A model generated the notes under the pieces. It was not told the DNA's origin, ran no database searches, and saw only the letters and a list, made by a program, of their open reading frames with translations. The position numbers were made by a program, and so were the translations under genes. A DNA stretch of 64,000 nucleotides from an uncultured Blautia sp. (GTDB taxonomy: Bacteria; Bacillota; Clostridia; Lachnospirales; Lachnospiraceae): the NCBI GenBank assembly GCA_900539145.1, contig UQAX01000009.1, forward strand, positions 9,987 through 73,986, read 5' to 3'. How positions within the stretch are numbered: position 1 is the first letter of the stretch; the number at the start of each line of letters is the position of its first letter. Shown one piece after another: positions 43,098 through 51,801 of the stretch.

Positions 43098-44029
43098 AGA
43101 AATATTTAAAAGACCGATTGACGGCATTTCTTATAGGCGTTGGGTTTGTTGTTTTTCTAAATGTATACCTGACACAGCTCTGTGCCACAGCCCTTTACGG
43201 ACAGGATGTTTTGTATCTGGATGTGCTGCTTGCAGCCTTTGGTACAATTCTTTTGATTGGGGATTACAGCCAATGGAAAAAGAAGAAAAAGCAGGAAGAG
43301 GAACAGAAGGAGCTTCTTGCATATACGGATAAAGAGCTTTTGGAGTGTAAAGAAAAGCTGGAAAATCTGTCCGATTATATTACCAAATGGACACATGAAA
43401 TAAAGCTTCCCCTTGCTGCTTTGCGCCTTATGAACGGAAGAAATCAGGAAGCTTCTCTAAAAAAAGAAATGCAGGACTGCATTGTACGCATGGAAAATTT
43501 ACTTCATACCGTGCTTATGGGAAGCAAGCTGCAAAGACCTGAAAACGATGTATGTATGGAGCGGATTTCTCTGGAAGAAGCGGTAAAAGAAGCAGTGAAA
43601 AATCAATCTTATTTTCTTATCCAGTATGGCTTTGAAATGATTTTAGACGTAAAAGACGTATGGGTATACAGTGATAAAAGGTGGCTGGTTTACCTTTTGG
43701 ATCAACTGGTAGCTAATGCCATAAAGTACAGAACCGATAATCCAAAGCTTGTATTTTCCTGTGAAAAGCAGGGAGAAAATCAGGTGTATTTAAGGGTGGA
43801 AGATAACGGAATTGGAATTTCAAAGGAGGATTTACTTTACATTTTTGATAAAGGATATGTGGGAAAAAATTTGAGAAAAGGGGATTATCATTCAACGGGA
43901 ATGGGACTTTATTTTGCAGGAAAAATAGGAAAAATGCTGAACCTTTCTTTAAAAGCAGTACCGACACAAGAAAGAGGAAGCTGTTTTGAACTGGGATTTT
44001 GCGATATGGCAGAACATTTTATGATGTAG
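43094..44029 (+). CDS. BceS-like intramembrane-sensing histidine kinase
   Basis: The 311-residue kinase has two transmembrane helices (about 10-30 and 38-58) with almost no external loop, the form of intramembrane-sensing kinases that detect drug flux through their ABC partner. H101 in WTHEIKLPLAALRL is the phosphorylation site. The ATPase domain has DQLVANAIKYR, VEDNGIGIS and GMGLYFAGK. It overlaps the regulator gene by 4 bases and lies 107 bases before the BceAB-like pair. Confidence 0.92.
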   Translation: MKKYLKDRLTAFLIGVGFVVFLNVYLTQLCATALYGQDVLYLDVLLAAFGTILLIGDYSQWKKKKKQEEEQKELLAYTDKELLECKEKLENLSDYITKWTHEIKLPLAALRLMNGRNQEASLKKEMQDCIVRMENLLHTVLMGSKLQRPENDVCMERISLEEAVKEAVKNQSYFLIQYGFEMILDVKDVWVYSDKRWLVYLLDQLVANAIKYRTDNPKLVFSCEKQGENQVYLRVEDNGIGISKEDLLYIFDKGYVGKNLRKGDYHSTGMGLYFAGKIGKMLNLSLKAVPTQERGSCFELGFCDMAEHFMM

Positions 44030-44034
44030 CCGTA

Positions 44035-44050
44035 TGTTACAGAAATGTTA
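44035..44050 (+). promoter_or_regulatory. Candidate BceR-like operator upstream of the ABC transporter
   Basis: Two TGTTA direct repeats at 44035 and 44046 are spaced 11 bases, with a related TGTTG at 44066. A TAAAAT -10 candidate lies at 44104-44109 without a good -35. This matches an activator-dependent promoter, but it is inference. Confidence 0.4.
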
Positions 44051-44136
44051 GATTGGAAAGAAAACTGTTGGATAAATGAAAGGATTTTTTGAAACCTCTT
44101 TGCTAAAATAAAGATACAGATTAGGAGGTAAGTATC

Positions 44137-44892
44137 ATGAAAAAAGTTTTAGAAGTCAGAAATCTTTCCAAGAATTACGGAAAAAAAGGATATGAAACTG
44201 CTGTGCTGAAAGACATCAGCATGGACATTTACGAGGGTGATTTTATTGCCATTATGGGACCAAGTGGGGCAGGAAAAACTACATTTTTAAATATGCTGTC
44301 TACCTTAGATAAGCCTTCATCAGGGAAAATTCTTTTAGAAGGGCAGGATATTACGGCTTTAAGCAACAAGGAGCTTTCTTTAGTAAGACGAGATAAAATC
44401 GGATTTATTTTTCAGGAATATAATCTGCTGGATAATATGACAGTGCAGGATAACATTGCCCTTCCTCTCTCCTTAAACGGAGCGCCGCAAAGAGAAATTA
44501 TCAGAAAGGTGCAGGCAAGAGCCGTGGATTTTGGACTGGAGTCTCATTTAAGAAAGTACCCTTATCAGCTTTCCGGAGGACAAAAGCAAAGAGCTGCCAG
44601 CGCCAGAGCGTTGATTACAAAACCACGTATTTTGTTTGCAGATGAACCTACGGGAGCGCTGGACAGCAAGTCCGGAAAGGATTTATTAGGGTGTCTGAAA
44701 AATGCCAATGAGCAGGAAAATGCCACGATTTTAATGGTAACTCACGACGGTTATACGGCAAGCTATGCAAAGCAGGTATACTTTTTAAAAGACGGAAAAA
44801 TTCACAGCCGCCTGACGCAAAAAGACAGCAGAAAAGCATTTTTTGAGGAAATTATGACGATGCTGGCAGTCATGGGAGGTGAGGGAGAATGA
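44137..44892 (+). CDS. BceA-like ABC transporter ATP-binding protein
   Basis: The 251-residue ATPase of the MacB/LolD/BceA class has Walker A GPSGAGKTT, the signature LSGGQKQR, Walker B ILFADEPTGALDS, and the H-loop MVTHDG. It should dimerise and power the BceB-like permease encoded immediately downstream with a 4-base overlap. Together with the upstream kinase and regulator it forms a peptide-antibiotic sensing and resistance module; the drug cannot be named from sequence. AGGAGGTAAG precedes the ATG. Confidence 0.93.
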   Translation: MKKVLEVRNLSKNYGKKGYETAVLKDISMDIYEGDFIAIMGPSGAGKTTFLNMLSTLDKPSSGKILLEGQDITALSNKELSLVRRDKIGFIFQEYNLLDNMTVQDNIALPLSLNGAPQREIIRKVQARAVDFGLESHLRKYPYQLSGGQKQRAASARALITKPRILFADEPTGALDSKSGKDLLGCLKNANEQENATILMVTHDGYTASYAKQVYFLKDGKIHSRLTQKDSRKAFFEEIMTMLAVMGGEGE

Positions 44893-46805
44893 AGCTCTTA
44901 TCTCTGTCCTTTTCCAACTTTAAACGCAGTGTCAGGGAGTACGGAATGTTAATTCTTTCCCTTACTTTTTCAATTTTTGTATTTTTTAATTTCCAAAGTG
45001 TTATTTATTCTGACTCTATGGATGTTCTGGAAAATTATAATAAAGAGTATATTGACATTATTGTTCAGGCTGCATCCGTAGTATTCGGTGTATTTTTATT
45101 TTTCTTTATCTGGTATGCTTCCAATGTCTTTCTGAACCAAAGGAAAAAGGAAATCGGAATTTACATTTTTATGGGGCTGGATAATGTAAGAATAGGAAAA
45201 ATGTATATGCTGGAGTCGGTATTTATCGGGTTGTTCTCACTGCTTGCAGGGATTGGAACAGGCGTCTTGTTTTCCAAGCTGTTTCAAATGCTTCTTTTAA
45301 AGCTGTCTGACATCAGCGTAGACATTAAGTTCTCTTTTTCATGGGAAGCGATACTGATTACAGCAGGAATGTTTCTTGTTATTTATGGTCTGATGACCTT
45401 AAAAAGCTACCATACTTTAAAGACCAGCAGTGTCTTAAATTTGCTTTCCGGTGCAAAACAGCAGGAAATGCAGAAAGAAAAGTGGATCATTACATTTCTG
45501 AAAATTGCAGGTGGTGTGGGTATTCTGCTTTTTGGATATTATTTGGCGTGGGATACAGGAGATCTCAATTCTTTAGGAAATGCTTTAGGGGCTGTTGTTC
45601 TGGTAATTGTAGGGGTTTACCTTTTGTTTTCCGGTCTTATTCCTGCCATACTTCGCAAGCTTTCCGGAAACAAATATTATTTGTATAAGAAAGAGCGTAC
45701 TTTATGGGTAAATAATCTGGCGTTTCGTATGAAAAAAAATTATAGAACGTATGCAATGGTAACGGTGCTGATGATTTGCTCTGTGACTGTCATGGCAATT
45801 TCCATAGCAATGAAACAGCGCTATGAAAAGCTTACACATTTTGACCAGACTTATACTTATCAGGTATTAAGCAGTGAAGAAAAAAACGGAGAAGAAATTG
45901 CCAAGGGAATTGAGCAGGAGAATAAGGTGAAATTCTGGAATGAAATGCAGGTGGCTATGGTAGAGCCTTCTGTGGTTCACAGCAAATATACTTATACAGC
46001 TTATGGATTGGTAGCTTTTTCAGATGTGAAACAAGCGGCGAAGAAAGCGGGACTTCCTTTTGCTTATAAAGAGCTGAAGGACAATCAGGCAATCGAGCTT
46101 TCTCATGAAGTCCTGATGGATATATCAGGTGGTGCGATTGAAAACTACGAGCAAAAAATCGGAAGTGAAACGTATGACGTGATAAAAGCAGATAATACGC
46201 CTTATTTCGGAGCACTGCAAAACGATACGAAGATTTTTATTCTCAGTGATAAAACCTTTGAAAGCCTGAAAAATTTAGGAAGCATTACATATTTTTACAA
46301 TTATAGAATTGAGAATATGAAAAATATGGAGGCGTCCAAATCATATCTGAATACACTGGCACAAAGCAGTGAGGACGGACAGGCATTTACAGGCGTAAAT
46401 TATACACAGATAGACGGAAGGCAGGACAGTTGGATAAGAGTCATGTATTCCCTTTGCATCTTTATGTTTGTAACCCTTGTACTGGCAGCAGGAAGTATTA
46501 TCTTTTTGAAAATCGGCAATGAGGTATATGAGGATAAAGAACGATACAAAATTTTAGAGAAAATGGGAATTCAAAAGAAAAGCCTGAGAAAATCTGTACG
46601 AAATGAAATTTGTTTTACTTACTATTGCCCTTTTGTTCTTATGATGATTACCTCCTATTTTTCTGTAAAAGCGCTGGGAAATGTTATGAGAGAGGATTTG
46701 CTCATGGTGAACATCTGGAGTATGGGAATTATTCTTTTGGTATTTACAGTGATTTGTGCAATATCTGTTTATACGGCAAAGAAAAAGTTGTCCTTACTTT
46801 CATAA
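44889..46805 (+). CDS. BceB-like FtsX-domain ABC permease
   Basis: The 638-residue permease has about ten transmembrane helices. The first carries the opening RSVREYGMLILSLTFSIFVFF. An FtsX-like block follows (FLNQRKKEIGIYIFMGLDN). A large extracytoplasmic domain spans about residues 315-510, between helices 7 and 8, as in BceB. The final FtsX-like helices contain KILEKMGIQKKSLRK. It removes or frees peptide antibiotics from lipid targets and relays flux to the kinase. Slightly shorter than typical BceB but complete. Confidence 0.9.
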   Translation: MKLLSLSFSNFKRSVREYGMLILSLTFSIFVFFNFQSVIYSDSMDVLENYNKEYIDIIVQAASVVFGVFLFFFIWYASNVFLNQRKKEIGIYIFMGLDNVRIGKMYMLESVFIGLFSLLAGIGTGVLFSKLFQMLLLKLSDISVDIKFSFSWEAILITAGMFLVIYGLMTLKSYHTLKTSSVLNLLSGAKQQEMQKEKWIITFLKIAGGVGILLFGYYLAWDTGDLNSLGNALGAVVLVIVGVYLLFSGLIPAILRKLSGNKYYLYKKERTLWVNNLAFRMKKNYRTYAMVTVLMICSVTVMAISIAMKQRYEKLTHFDQTYTYQVLSSEEKNGEEIAKGIEQENKVKFWNEMQVAMVEPSVVHSKYTYTAYGLVAFSDVKQAAKKAGLPFAYKELKDNQAIELSHEVLMDISGGAIENYEQKIGSETYDVIKADNTPYFGALQNDTKIFILSDKTFESLKNLGSITYFYNYRIENMKNMEASKSYLNTLAQSSEDGQAFTGVNYTQIDGRQDSWIRVMYSLCIFMFVTLVLAAGSIIFLKIGNEVYEDKERYKILEKMGIQKKSLRKSVRNEICFTYYCPFVLMMITSYFSVKALGNVMREDLLMVNIWSMGIILLVFTVICAISVYTAKKKLSLLS

Positions 46806-46820
46806 AAAATAAGAAAATTG

Positions 46821-46849
46821 TTGACAAATAAAGTATAATATGATATAAA
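46821..46849 (+). promoter_or_regulatory. Predicted promoter of the DUF454/CydDC-like operon
   Basis: A perfect TTGACA and TATAAA are separated by 17 bases. The start would be near 46856, upstream of the repeat hairpin at 46868. Confidence 0.65.
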
Positions 46850-46867
46850 GTTATCCATAACTAACTG

Positions 46868-46926
46868 GAGGGCTGTCGCATTAAGTGCATAATTCAAATG
46901 CTGTTTAATACGACAGCCTCTTTTTC
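46868..46926 (+). repeat. Short-form TGTCGCATTAA terminator repeat (copy E)
   Basis: GAGGGCTGTCGCATTA (46868-46883) pairs with TAATACGACAGCCTC (46906-46920) with one bulge, followed by TTTTTCTG. It can terminate the BceB transcript. However, it lies downstream of the predicted promoter at 46821, so it would also be part of the leader of the next operon. Confidence 0.82.
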
Positions 46927-46972
46927 TGAAATAAAGTAAGTCTAAACTAACTAATAATATGCGGAGGAAATC

Positions 46973-47377
46973 ATGGGAAAAACAAAACGTGGATTGTGGA
47001 TAGGAATTGCATTTTTAATGATGGGGGCAGGAGCTGTGGGCGTTGTTTTGCCGATTTTACCAACAGTTTCCTTTTTAATGGCAGCCTTGTATTGTTTTGC
47101 AAGAGGCTCGCAAAAACTGGAAAACTGGTTTCGACAGACTTCTCTTTATCAAAAGCATTTAGAGCCTTTTATGGATAAAAAAGAGATGACAAGAAAAGCC
47201 AAGCTTACCGTCATGCTTTCTATGACGTTTTTCATGGGAATTGGCTTTGTCATGATGGAGCAGGTACCTGTTGGAAGAATAATTTTGGCAGCGGTGTGGC
47301 TGTTTCATATTCTTTATTTTACTTTGGGAATAAAGACGGTAAAGAAAACCTGTGTAGCAGGGGAAAACTTTAATTAG
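46973..47377 (+). CDS. YbaN/DUF454 family membrane protein
   Basis: The 134-residue protein has four predicted transmembrane segments and the DUF454 features GAVGVVLPILPTVSF, FARGSQKLENWF and HLEPFMDKK. Its function is unknown. GGAGGAAATC precedes the ATG, and it is 17 bases ahead of the CydD-like gene, so the three genes form one operon. Association with a CydDC-like exporter could point to a role in heme, thiol or respiratory stress (inference). Confidence 0.88.
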   Translation: MGKTKRGLWIGIAFLMMGAGAVGVVLPILPTVSFLMAALYCFARGSQKLENWFRQTSLYQKHLEPFMDKKEMTRKAKLTVMLSMTFFMGIGFVMMEQVPVGRIILAAVWLFHILYFTLGIKTVKKTCVAGENFN

Positions 47378-47394
47378 GGAAAAGAGGAGAGAAG

Positions 47395-49138
47395 ATGATT
47401 AAAAAAAGACTAATCGGACTTCTAAAAGAGTCTAAAAAATATATTGTTCAAAATGTACTTTGGCAGTGGCTGGGATTATTGGCACAGATAGTGGCAATTT
47501 TAGCCATAGGACAGCTTTTGAATACTGCCATATTTGGTAGTATAACCGGCAGACAGCTTTTTCTGACGGGGATGATATGCGTAAGTGTTATTTTCCTTAG
47601 AATGATAAGCGACAAGAAAGCAGCAGAGGCTTCGTTTCTGGCAAGCTCTGACGTAAAAAGAGTTTTGCGTGAAAAGATATATGAAAAACTGGTACGCCTC
47701 GGCTCATCTTATAAAGAACAGATTTCTACTTCTGAGGTGGTACAGCTTTCTGTGGAAGGTGTGGAACAGTTAGAAACGTATTTTGGAAGATACTTACCGC
47801 AGTTTTTTTACAGTTTATTAGCGCCTGTTACGCTATTTGCGGTACTCTCCTTTATCAGTTGGAAAGCAAGTCTGGTACTTCTCGTTTGTGTGCCTCTTAT
47901 TCCTCTTTCTATTGTGGCGGTACAGAAATTTGCCAAAAGACTTTTGAAAAAATATTGGGGCAGTTATACGGAATTAGGCGACAGCTTTCTGGAAAATTTA
48001 CAGGGGCTTACAACACTGAAAATTTACCAGTCTGACGAAAGAAAAGCGCAGGAAATGGATGAAGAAGCAGAAAAGTTCAGAAGCATTACCATGAAAGTGC
48101 TGACTATGCAGTTAAATTCCATCAGCGTTATGGATTTAGTGGCTTACGGAGGAGCTGCCATTGGAATGATTGTTGTGGTAAGGGAATACATAGCCGGAAG
48201 CTTGGGGTTTTGCAGGAGCTTTTGCTATTTTACTGTTGGCAGCGGAGTTTTTTATTCCTCTGCGTTTGCTGGGCTCTTTCTTTCACATTGCAATGAATGG
48301 GATGGTAGCCAGTGATAAAATTTTCCGACTGTTGGATATGCCGGAAAGAGAACAGGGAACAGAAGAAGCTTCGGGAGAGAACTTAGACATCACATTTGAA
48401 AAGGTGAGCTTTTCCTACGAAAAAGAACGTCCGATTTTAAAAAATGTGAGCTTCCATATTTCAAAGGGACAATTCGTTTCTCTGGTAGGAGAGTCAGGGT
48501 GTGGAAAAAGCACAGTTGCTTCTTTGATTTTGGGAAGAAACAGACAGTATGAGGGACGCATTTTGCTGGGAGGCATGGATTTAAAGAAGATAAAAGAAAA
48601 GAGCTTAATGGAGCATGTTACTTTAGTAAGACACAACAGTTATCTGTTTAAAGGAACAGTAGAGGAAAATCTTCTCATGGGAAATCCCAATGCCACACAG
48701 GAGGAAATGACAGAAGCATTAAAAAAAGTAAACTTATGGGAGTTTTTGAAAGGGCAGGAAGGTCTTTCTACAAAGCTGGCAGAAAAAGGAAGCAATTTCT
48801 CAGGCGGGCAGTGCCAGAGACTTTGTATTGCCAGAGCGTTGCTCCACGACACAGAAATTTATATTTTCGATGAAGCAGCATCCAATATTGATGTGGAAAG
48901 TGAAGAAATTATTATGGATGTCATTCGCCGATTAGCAGAAACAAAAACAGTGCTTCTGATTTCACATAGATTGGCAAACGTGAAAAAATCCCATTGCATC
49001 TATGTTTTGAAAGAAGGAAAAATTGTAGAAAAAGGAACACACAAAGAATTACTGGAACAGCAGGGAGCATATAAGGAAATGTATACGACACAGAAAAATC
49101 TGGAAAATTATGGATTAGAACAGGAGGCATCAGCATGA
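47395..49138 (+). pseudogene. CydD-like ABC exporter (membrane plus ATPase) interrupted by a +1 frameshift
   Basis: The first frame (47395-48315) encodes an ABC transmembrane domain with CydD-like text (VEQLETYFGRYLPQFFY, ENLQGLTTLKIYQ). The second frame carries the last helix and the ATPase. It has Walker A GESGCGKST, signature FSGGQCQR, Walker B IYIFDEAASNID, and the H-loop LLISHRLA. The break is at GGGGTTTT (48204-48211). Removing one base there restores GFAGAFAILLLAAEFF and joins both frames. This may be a true inactivating mutation, a phase-variable tract, or a sequencing error. Without it the product would be about 580 residues, the normal size. Confidence 0.88.
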
Positions 49139-50784
49139 AAAGAAGAAGCGGAATAAAAGTCATGGGACAGCTTATCGGTCTTATCCTGCCACTTTTACAT
49201 GTTATGCTGGCAGCAATTTTTTTAGGTGTAGCCGGTTTTTTATGCGCTATTTTTCTTACGATTTTGGCGGGAACAGCTCTGATGTATTTTGACACACCGG
49301 CGATTGTGATAATCCATATTAAGATTTTAATTGCATTTGCGGTTTTAAGGGGTATTCTTCACTATGCAGAGCAGGCATGCAACCATTATATTGCTTTTAA
49401 ATTACTGGCAATTATCCGTCATAAGGTGTTTGTCGCTCTTAGGAAGCTGTGTCCGGCAAAATTAGAGGGCAAGGACAAAGGAAACTTAATTTCGATTATT
49501 ACCAATGATATTGAGCTTTTAGAAGTTTTTTATGCACATACCATTTCCCCTATTGTCATTGCATTTTCTACCTCCCTTATTATGGTAGTTTTTATTGGAA
49601 GATACCATATTTATGCAGGTATTTGGGCGCTTGTTTCTTATCTTTTGGTAGGCGTGGGCGTACCGCTGTGGAATGGAAGAAAAAGTGCTTCTACGGGAAT
49701 GGAATTTCGTTCCGGCATTGGAGAATTAAACAGTTATGTATTGAATTCTCTCAGAGGCTTGGAAGAAACCATACAGTATGGGCAGGAAGAAAGCAGAAAA
49801 CAGGGAATGTCTGAAAAATCACTGGAACTGTTGAAAAAGCAAAAAGAGTTAAACCGTATGGAAGGAAACACAAGAGCAGTTACCAATTTGTTGATTTTAC
49901 TCAGCTCTTTTGGAATGCTATTTTTTACTTTATTCCTTTATAAAAATCAGCAGATGAGCATAGATGCAGTAGTTCTATGTACAATCTCTATGATGGGTTC
50001 TTTCGGACCGGTTGTGGCGCTTTCTAACCTTTCCAATAACTTAAATCAGACGCTGGCAAGCGGAGGACGTGTATTGTCTATTTTGGAAGAAGCGCCGAAG
50101 GTGGAAGAAGTTTTCGGACAGAAAGAAGTAAGTTTTGAAAATGCGTCTTGTGAGCAGGTGACATTTTCTTATGAAGATGAAGTGATTTTAAAAGATTACA
50201 GCATTTCTCTGCCAAAAGGAAAAATTATCGGTATTCACGGGAAAAGCGGTTCAGGAAAATCTACACTTTTAAAATTGTTTATGCGCTTTTGGGATGCAGA
50301 TAAAGGGGCAGTAAACATTTCGGGAACAAATGTAAAGGACATCAATACAAAAAATCTCCGTGATATGGAAGCCTATGTAACACAGGAAACCTATTTGTTT
50401 CATGACACCATAGCAAATAATATTAAGCTTGCAAAGCCGGAGGCATCTCAGGAGGAAATTATAGAGGCGGCGAAAAAAGCATCCCTTCATAGCTTTATTG
50501 AAAAGCTTCCCAAAGGCTACGATACACAGGTGGGAGAATTGGGAGACATCCTTTCCGGCGGAGAACGCCAGCGAATTGGAATTGCCAGAGCATTTCTTCA
50601 TCAAGCTCCGTTTCTTATGCTGGACGAGCCGACCAGCAATTTAGACTCTTTAAATGAGGGCATGATATTAAAAGCATTGAAAGAAGAATGTAGAGAAAAA
50701 ACAGTGGTGTTGGTATCTCATAGACAGTCTACTATGAAGATTGCAGATAAAGTGTATGAGATGGAAAACGGAAGGATTTCTTAA
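49135..50784 (+). CDS. CydC-like ABC exporter (membrane plus ATPase)
   Basis: The 549-residue half-transporter has six transmembrane helices in the first 300 residues. Its ATPase has Walker A GKSGSGKST, signature LSGGERQR, Walker B FLMLDEPTSNLD and the H-loop VVLVSHRQ. It overlaps the CydD-like gene by 4 bases (ATGA), so the two should form a heterodimer. CydDC exports cysteine and glutathione in E. coli. Many Lachnospiraceae pairs of this type are of untested substrate. If the partner's frameshift is real, this subunit would be left alone. Confidence 0.88.
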   Translation: MKRRSGIKVMGQLIGLILPLLHVMLAAIFLGVAGFLCAIFLTILAGTALMYFDTPAIVIIHIKILIAFAVLRGILHYAEQACNHYIAFKLLAIIRHKVFVALRKLCPAKLEGKDKGNLISIITNDIELLEVFYAHTISPIVIAFSTSLIMVVFIGRYHIYAGIWALVSYLLVGVGVPLWNGRKSASTGMEFRSGIGELNSYVLNSLRGLEETIQYGQEESRKQGMSEKSLELLKKQKELNRMEGNTRAVTNLLILLSSFGMLFFTLFLYKNQQMSIDAVVLCTISMMGSFGPVVALSNLSNNLNQTLASGGRVLSILEEAPKVEEVFGQKEVSFENASCEQVTFSYEDEVILKDYSISLPKGKIIGIHGKSGSGKSTLLKLFMRFWDADKGAVNISGTNVKDINTKNLRDMEAYVTQETYLFHDTIANNIKLAKPEASQEEIIEAAKKASLHSFIEKLPKGYDTQVGELGDILSGGERQRIGIARAFLHQAPFLMLDEPTSNLDSLNEGMILKALKEECREKTVVLVSHRQSTMKIADKVYEMENGRIS

Positions 50785-50793
50785 AAGAGTAAA

Positions 50794-50945
50794 AAGCTAT
50801 CGCATTATGTGATAATCAAAAAATCTATACATTTTTAGCGAATTTGTCGAGCACGCTTTGAGATTATAAGCTCAAAGTGAGCGCAGACTGAGCATAAAAT
50901 GTATAGATTTTCTTGATATAAGTTTAAAACGATAGCTTCTTTTCT
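50794..50945 (+). repeat. Long-form palindromic terminator repeat after the ABC operon (copy C)
   Basis: AAGCTATCG (50794-50802) pairs with CGATAGCTT (50930-50938). Inside, AAAATCTATACATTTT (50820-50835) pairs perfectly over 16 bases with AAAATGTATAGATTTT (50896-50911), and a central GCTTTGAG/CTCAAAGT stem is present. CTTTTCTC follows. The interior is about 90% identical to the reverse complement of 11923-12068; both copies lie in the same sense relative to the operon they end. Confidence 0.82.
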
Positions 50946-50965
50946 CGATAAACAAAATTTAATTT

Positions 50966-51562
50966 TTACAAGGTCTTATAAACATCCGCCAGCATATTAA
51001 CCAGAAAATCCTGAGAAAATCGGCTTGTGTCAACGCATAGCTGGTAATTATCCAGATTATTCCATTTCTGGTCGGTGAAAAATTCGTAGTAAGATTTACG
51101 GGTTTTATCCATCTTTTTCACAAGGGCACGGGCGCTTTTTTCTTCTCTGCCCAAGCGTTCCATAACTGCTTTGACACGATACTCATAAGGGGCATATACG
51201 AAAAGACTCAGGCAATCATCGCCCAGTATATAATTGGCACAGCGTCCTACAATGATACAGTCTTCTGTTTTGCCAAGGCGTTCAATAATTTTGGACTCTG
51301 TTTCAAAAAGAACATCATTCATAGGATGAAAATGATACTGTGGCTGCATCTGCATTTGCTCGTTGATGGGAAGTCTCCACTGATTGGCTTTCTTTTCGTC
51401 TACTTTCAGCAGTTCCTCGTAAGGAATATCGTTTTCCTTGCTGGCAAGGCGGATAAGCTCATGGTCATAGAAGTGTATTCCCAGCTTGTTTGCCAGTGCT
51501 TTTCCTAAAAGACGTCCGCCGCTTCCATACATACGATTGATAGTAATAATACGATGACTCAT
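50966..51562 (-). CDS. Cytidylate kinase-like family protein
   Basis: The 198-residue protein opens with RIITINRMYGSGGRLLGKAL, the altered P-loop of the cytidylate-kinase-like (PF13189-type) family. In that loop GSGG-x-x-x-G replaces the canonical GxxGxGK[ST]. HFYDHELI and CIIVGRCANYIL follow, and then RVKAVMERLG, a lid-like region. True CMP kinases have a longer substrate insert, so a nucleotide kinase role is likely but the substrate is open. The start at 51562 has AAGGAGGG upstream. Monocistronic, convergent with the ABC operon. Confidence 0.85.
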   Translation of the reverse strand: MSHRIITINRMYGSGGRLLGKALANKLGIHFYDHELIRLASKENDIPYEELLKVDEKKANQWRLPINEQMQMQPQYHFHPMNDVLFETESKIIERLGKTEDCIIVGRCANYILGDDCLSLFVYAPYEYRVKAVMERLGREEKSARALVKKMDKTRKSYYEFFTDQKWNNLDNYQLCVDTSRFSQDFLVNMLADVYKTL

Positions 51563-51723
51563 ACGAAACCCTCCTTTTTTAACGTTCACTTTATATGATA
51601 AATTATAACACGAATAGTCCGAAAATTCCAGAAAAAATAAATAAATGTACGAAATATATTTAGGGAGATAAAGACATAAACTGCCCTTTTAGGCAAAAAA
51701 TCGTCTTTCTAAAGGCTAGAAGG

Positions 51724-51752
51724 TTGCTTTTTTTAGGGATTTATATTATATT
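51724..51752 (+). promoter_or_regulatory. Predicted promoter of the LCP gene
   Basis: TTGCTT and TATATT are separated by 17 bases, about 50 bases before the LCP start codon. A hairpin with arms AAAGAC and GTCTTT (51670-51708) lies further upstream and is unexplained. Confidence 0.4.
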
Positions 51753-51801
51753 AAGTTAGGTAATGTCATTTTGGAGATGGCAGTATAAAGGAGAATAGAA
51801 T

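Noticed and set aside
45341..45688. 115-codon plus-strand ORF inside the BceB-like gene
   Set aside because: It is out of frame with a well-supported permease and has no own start signals.
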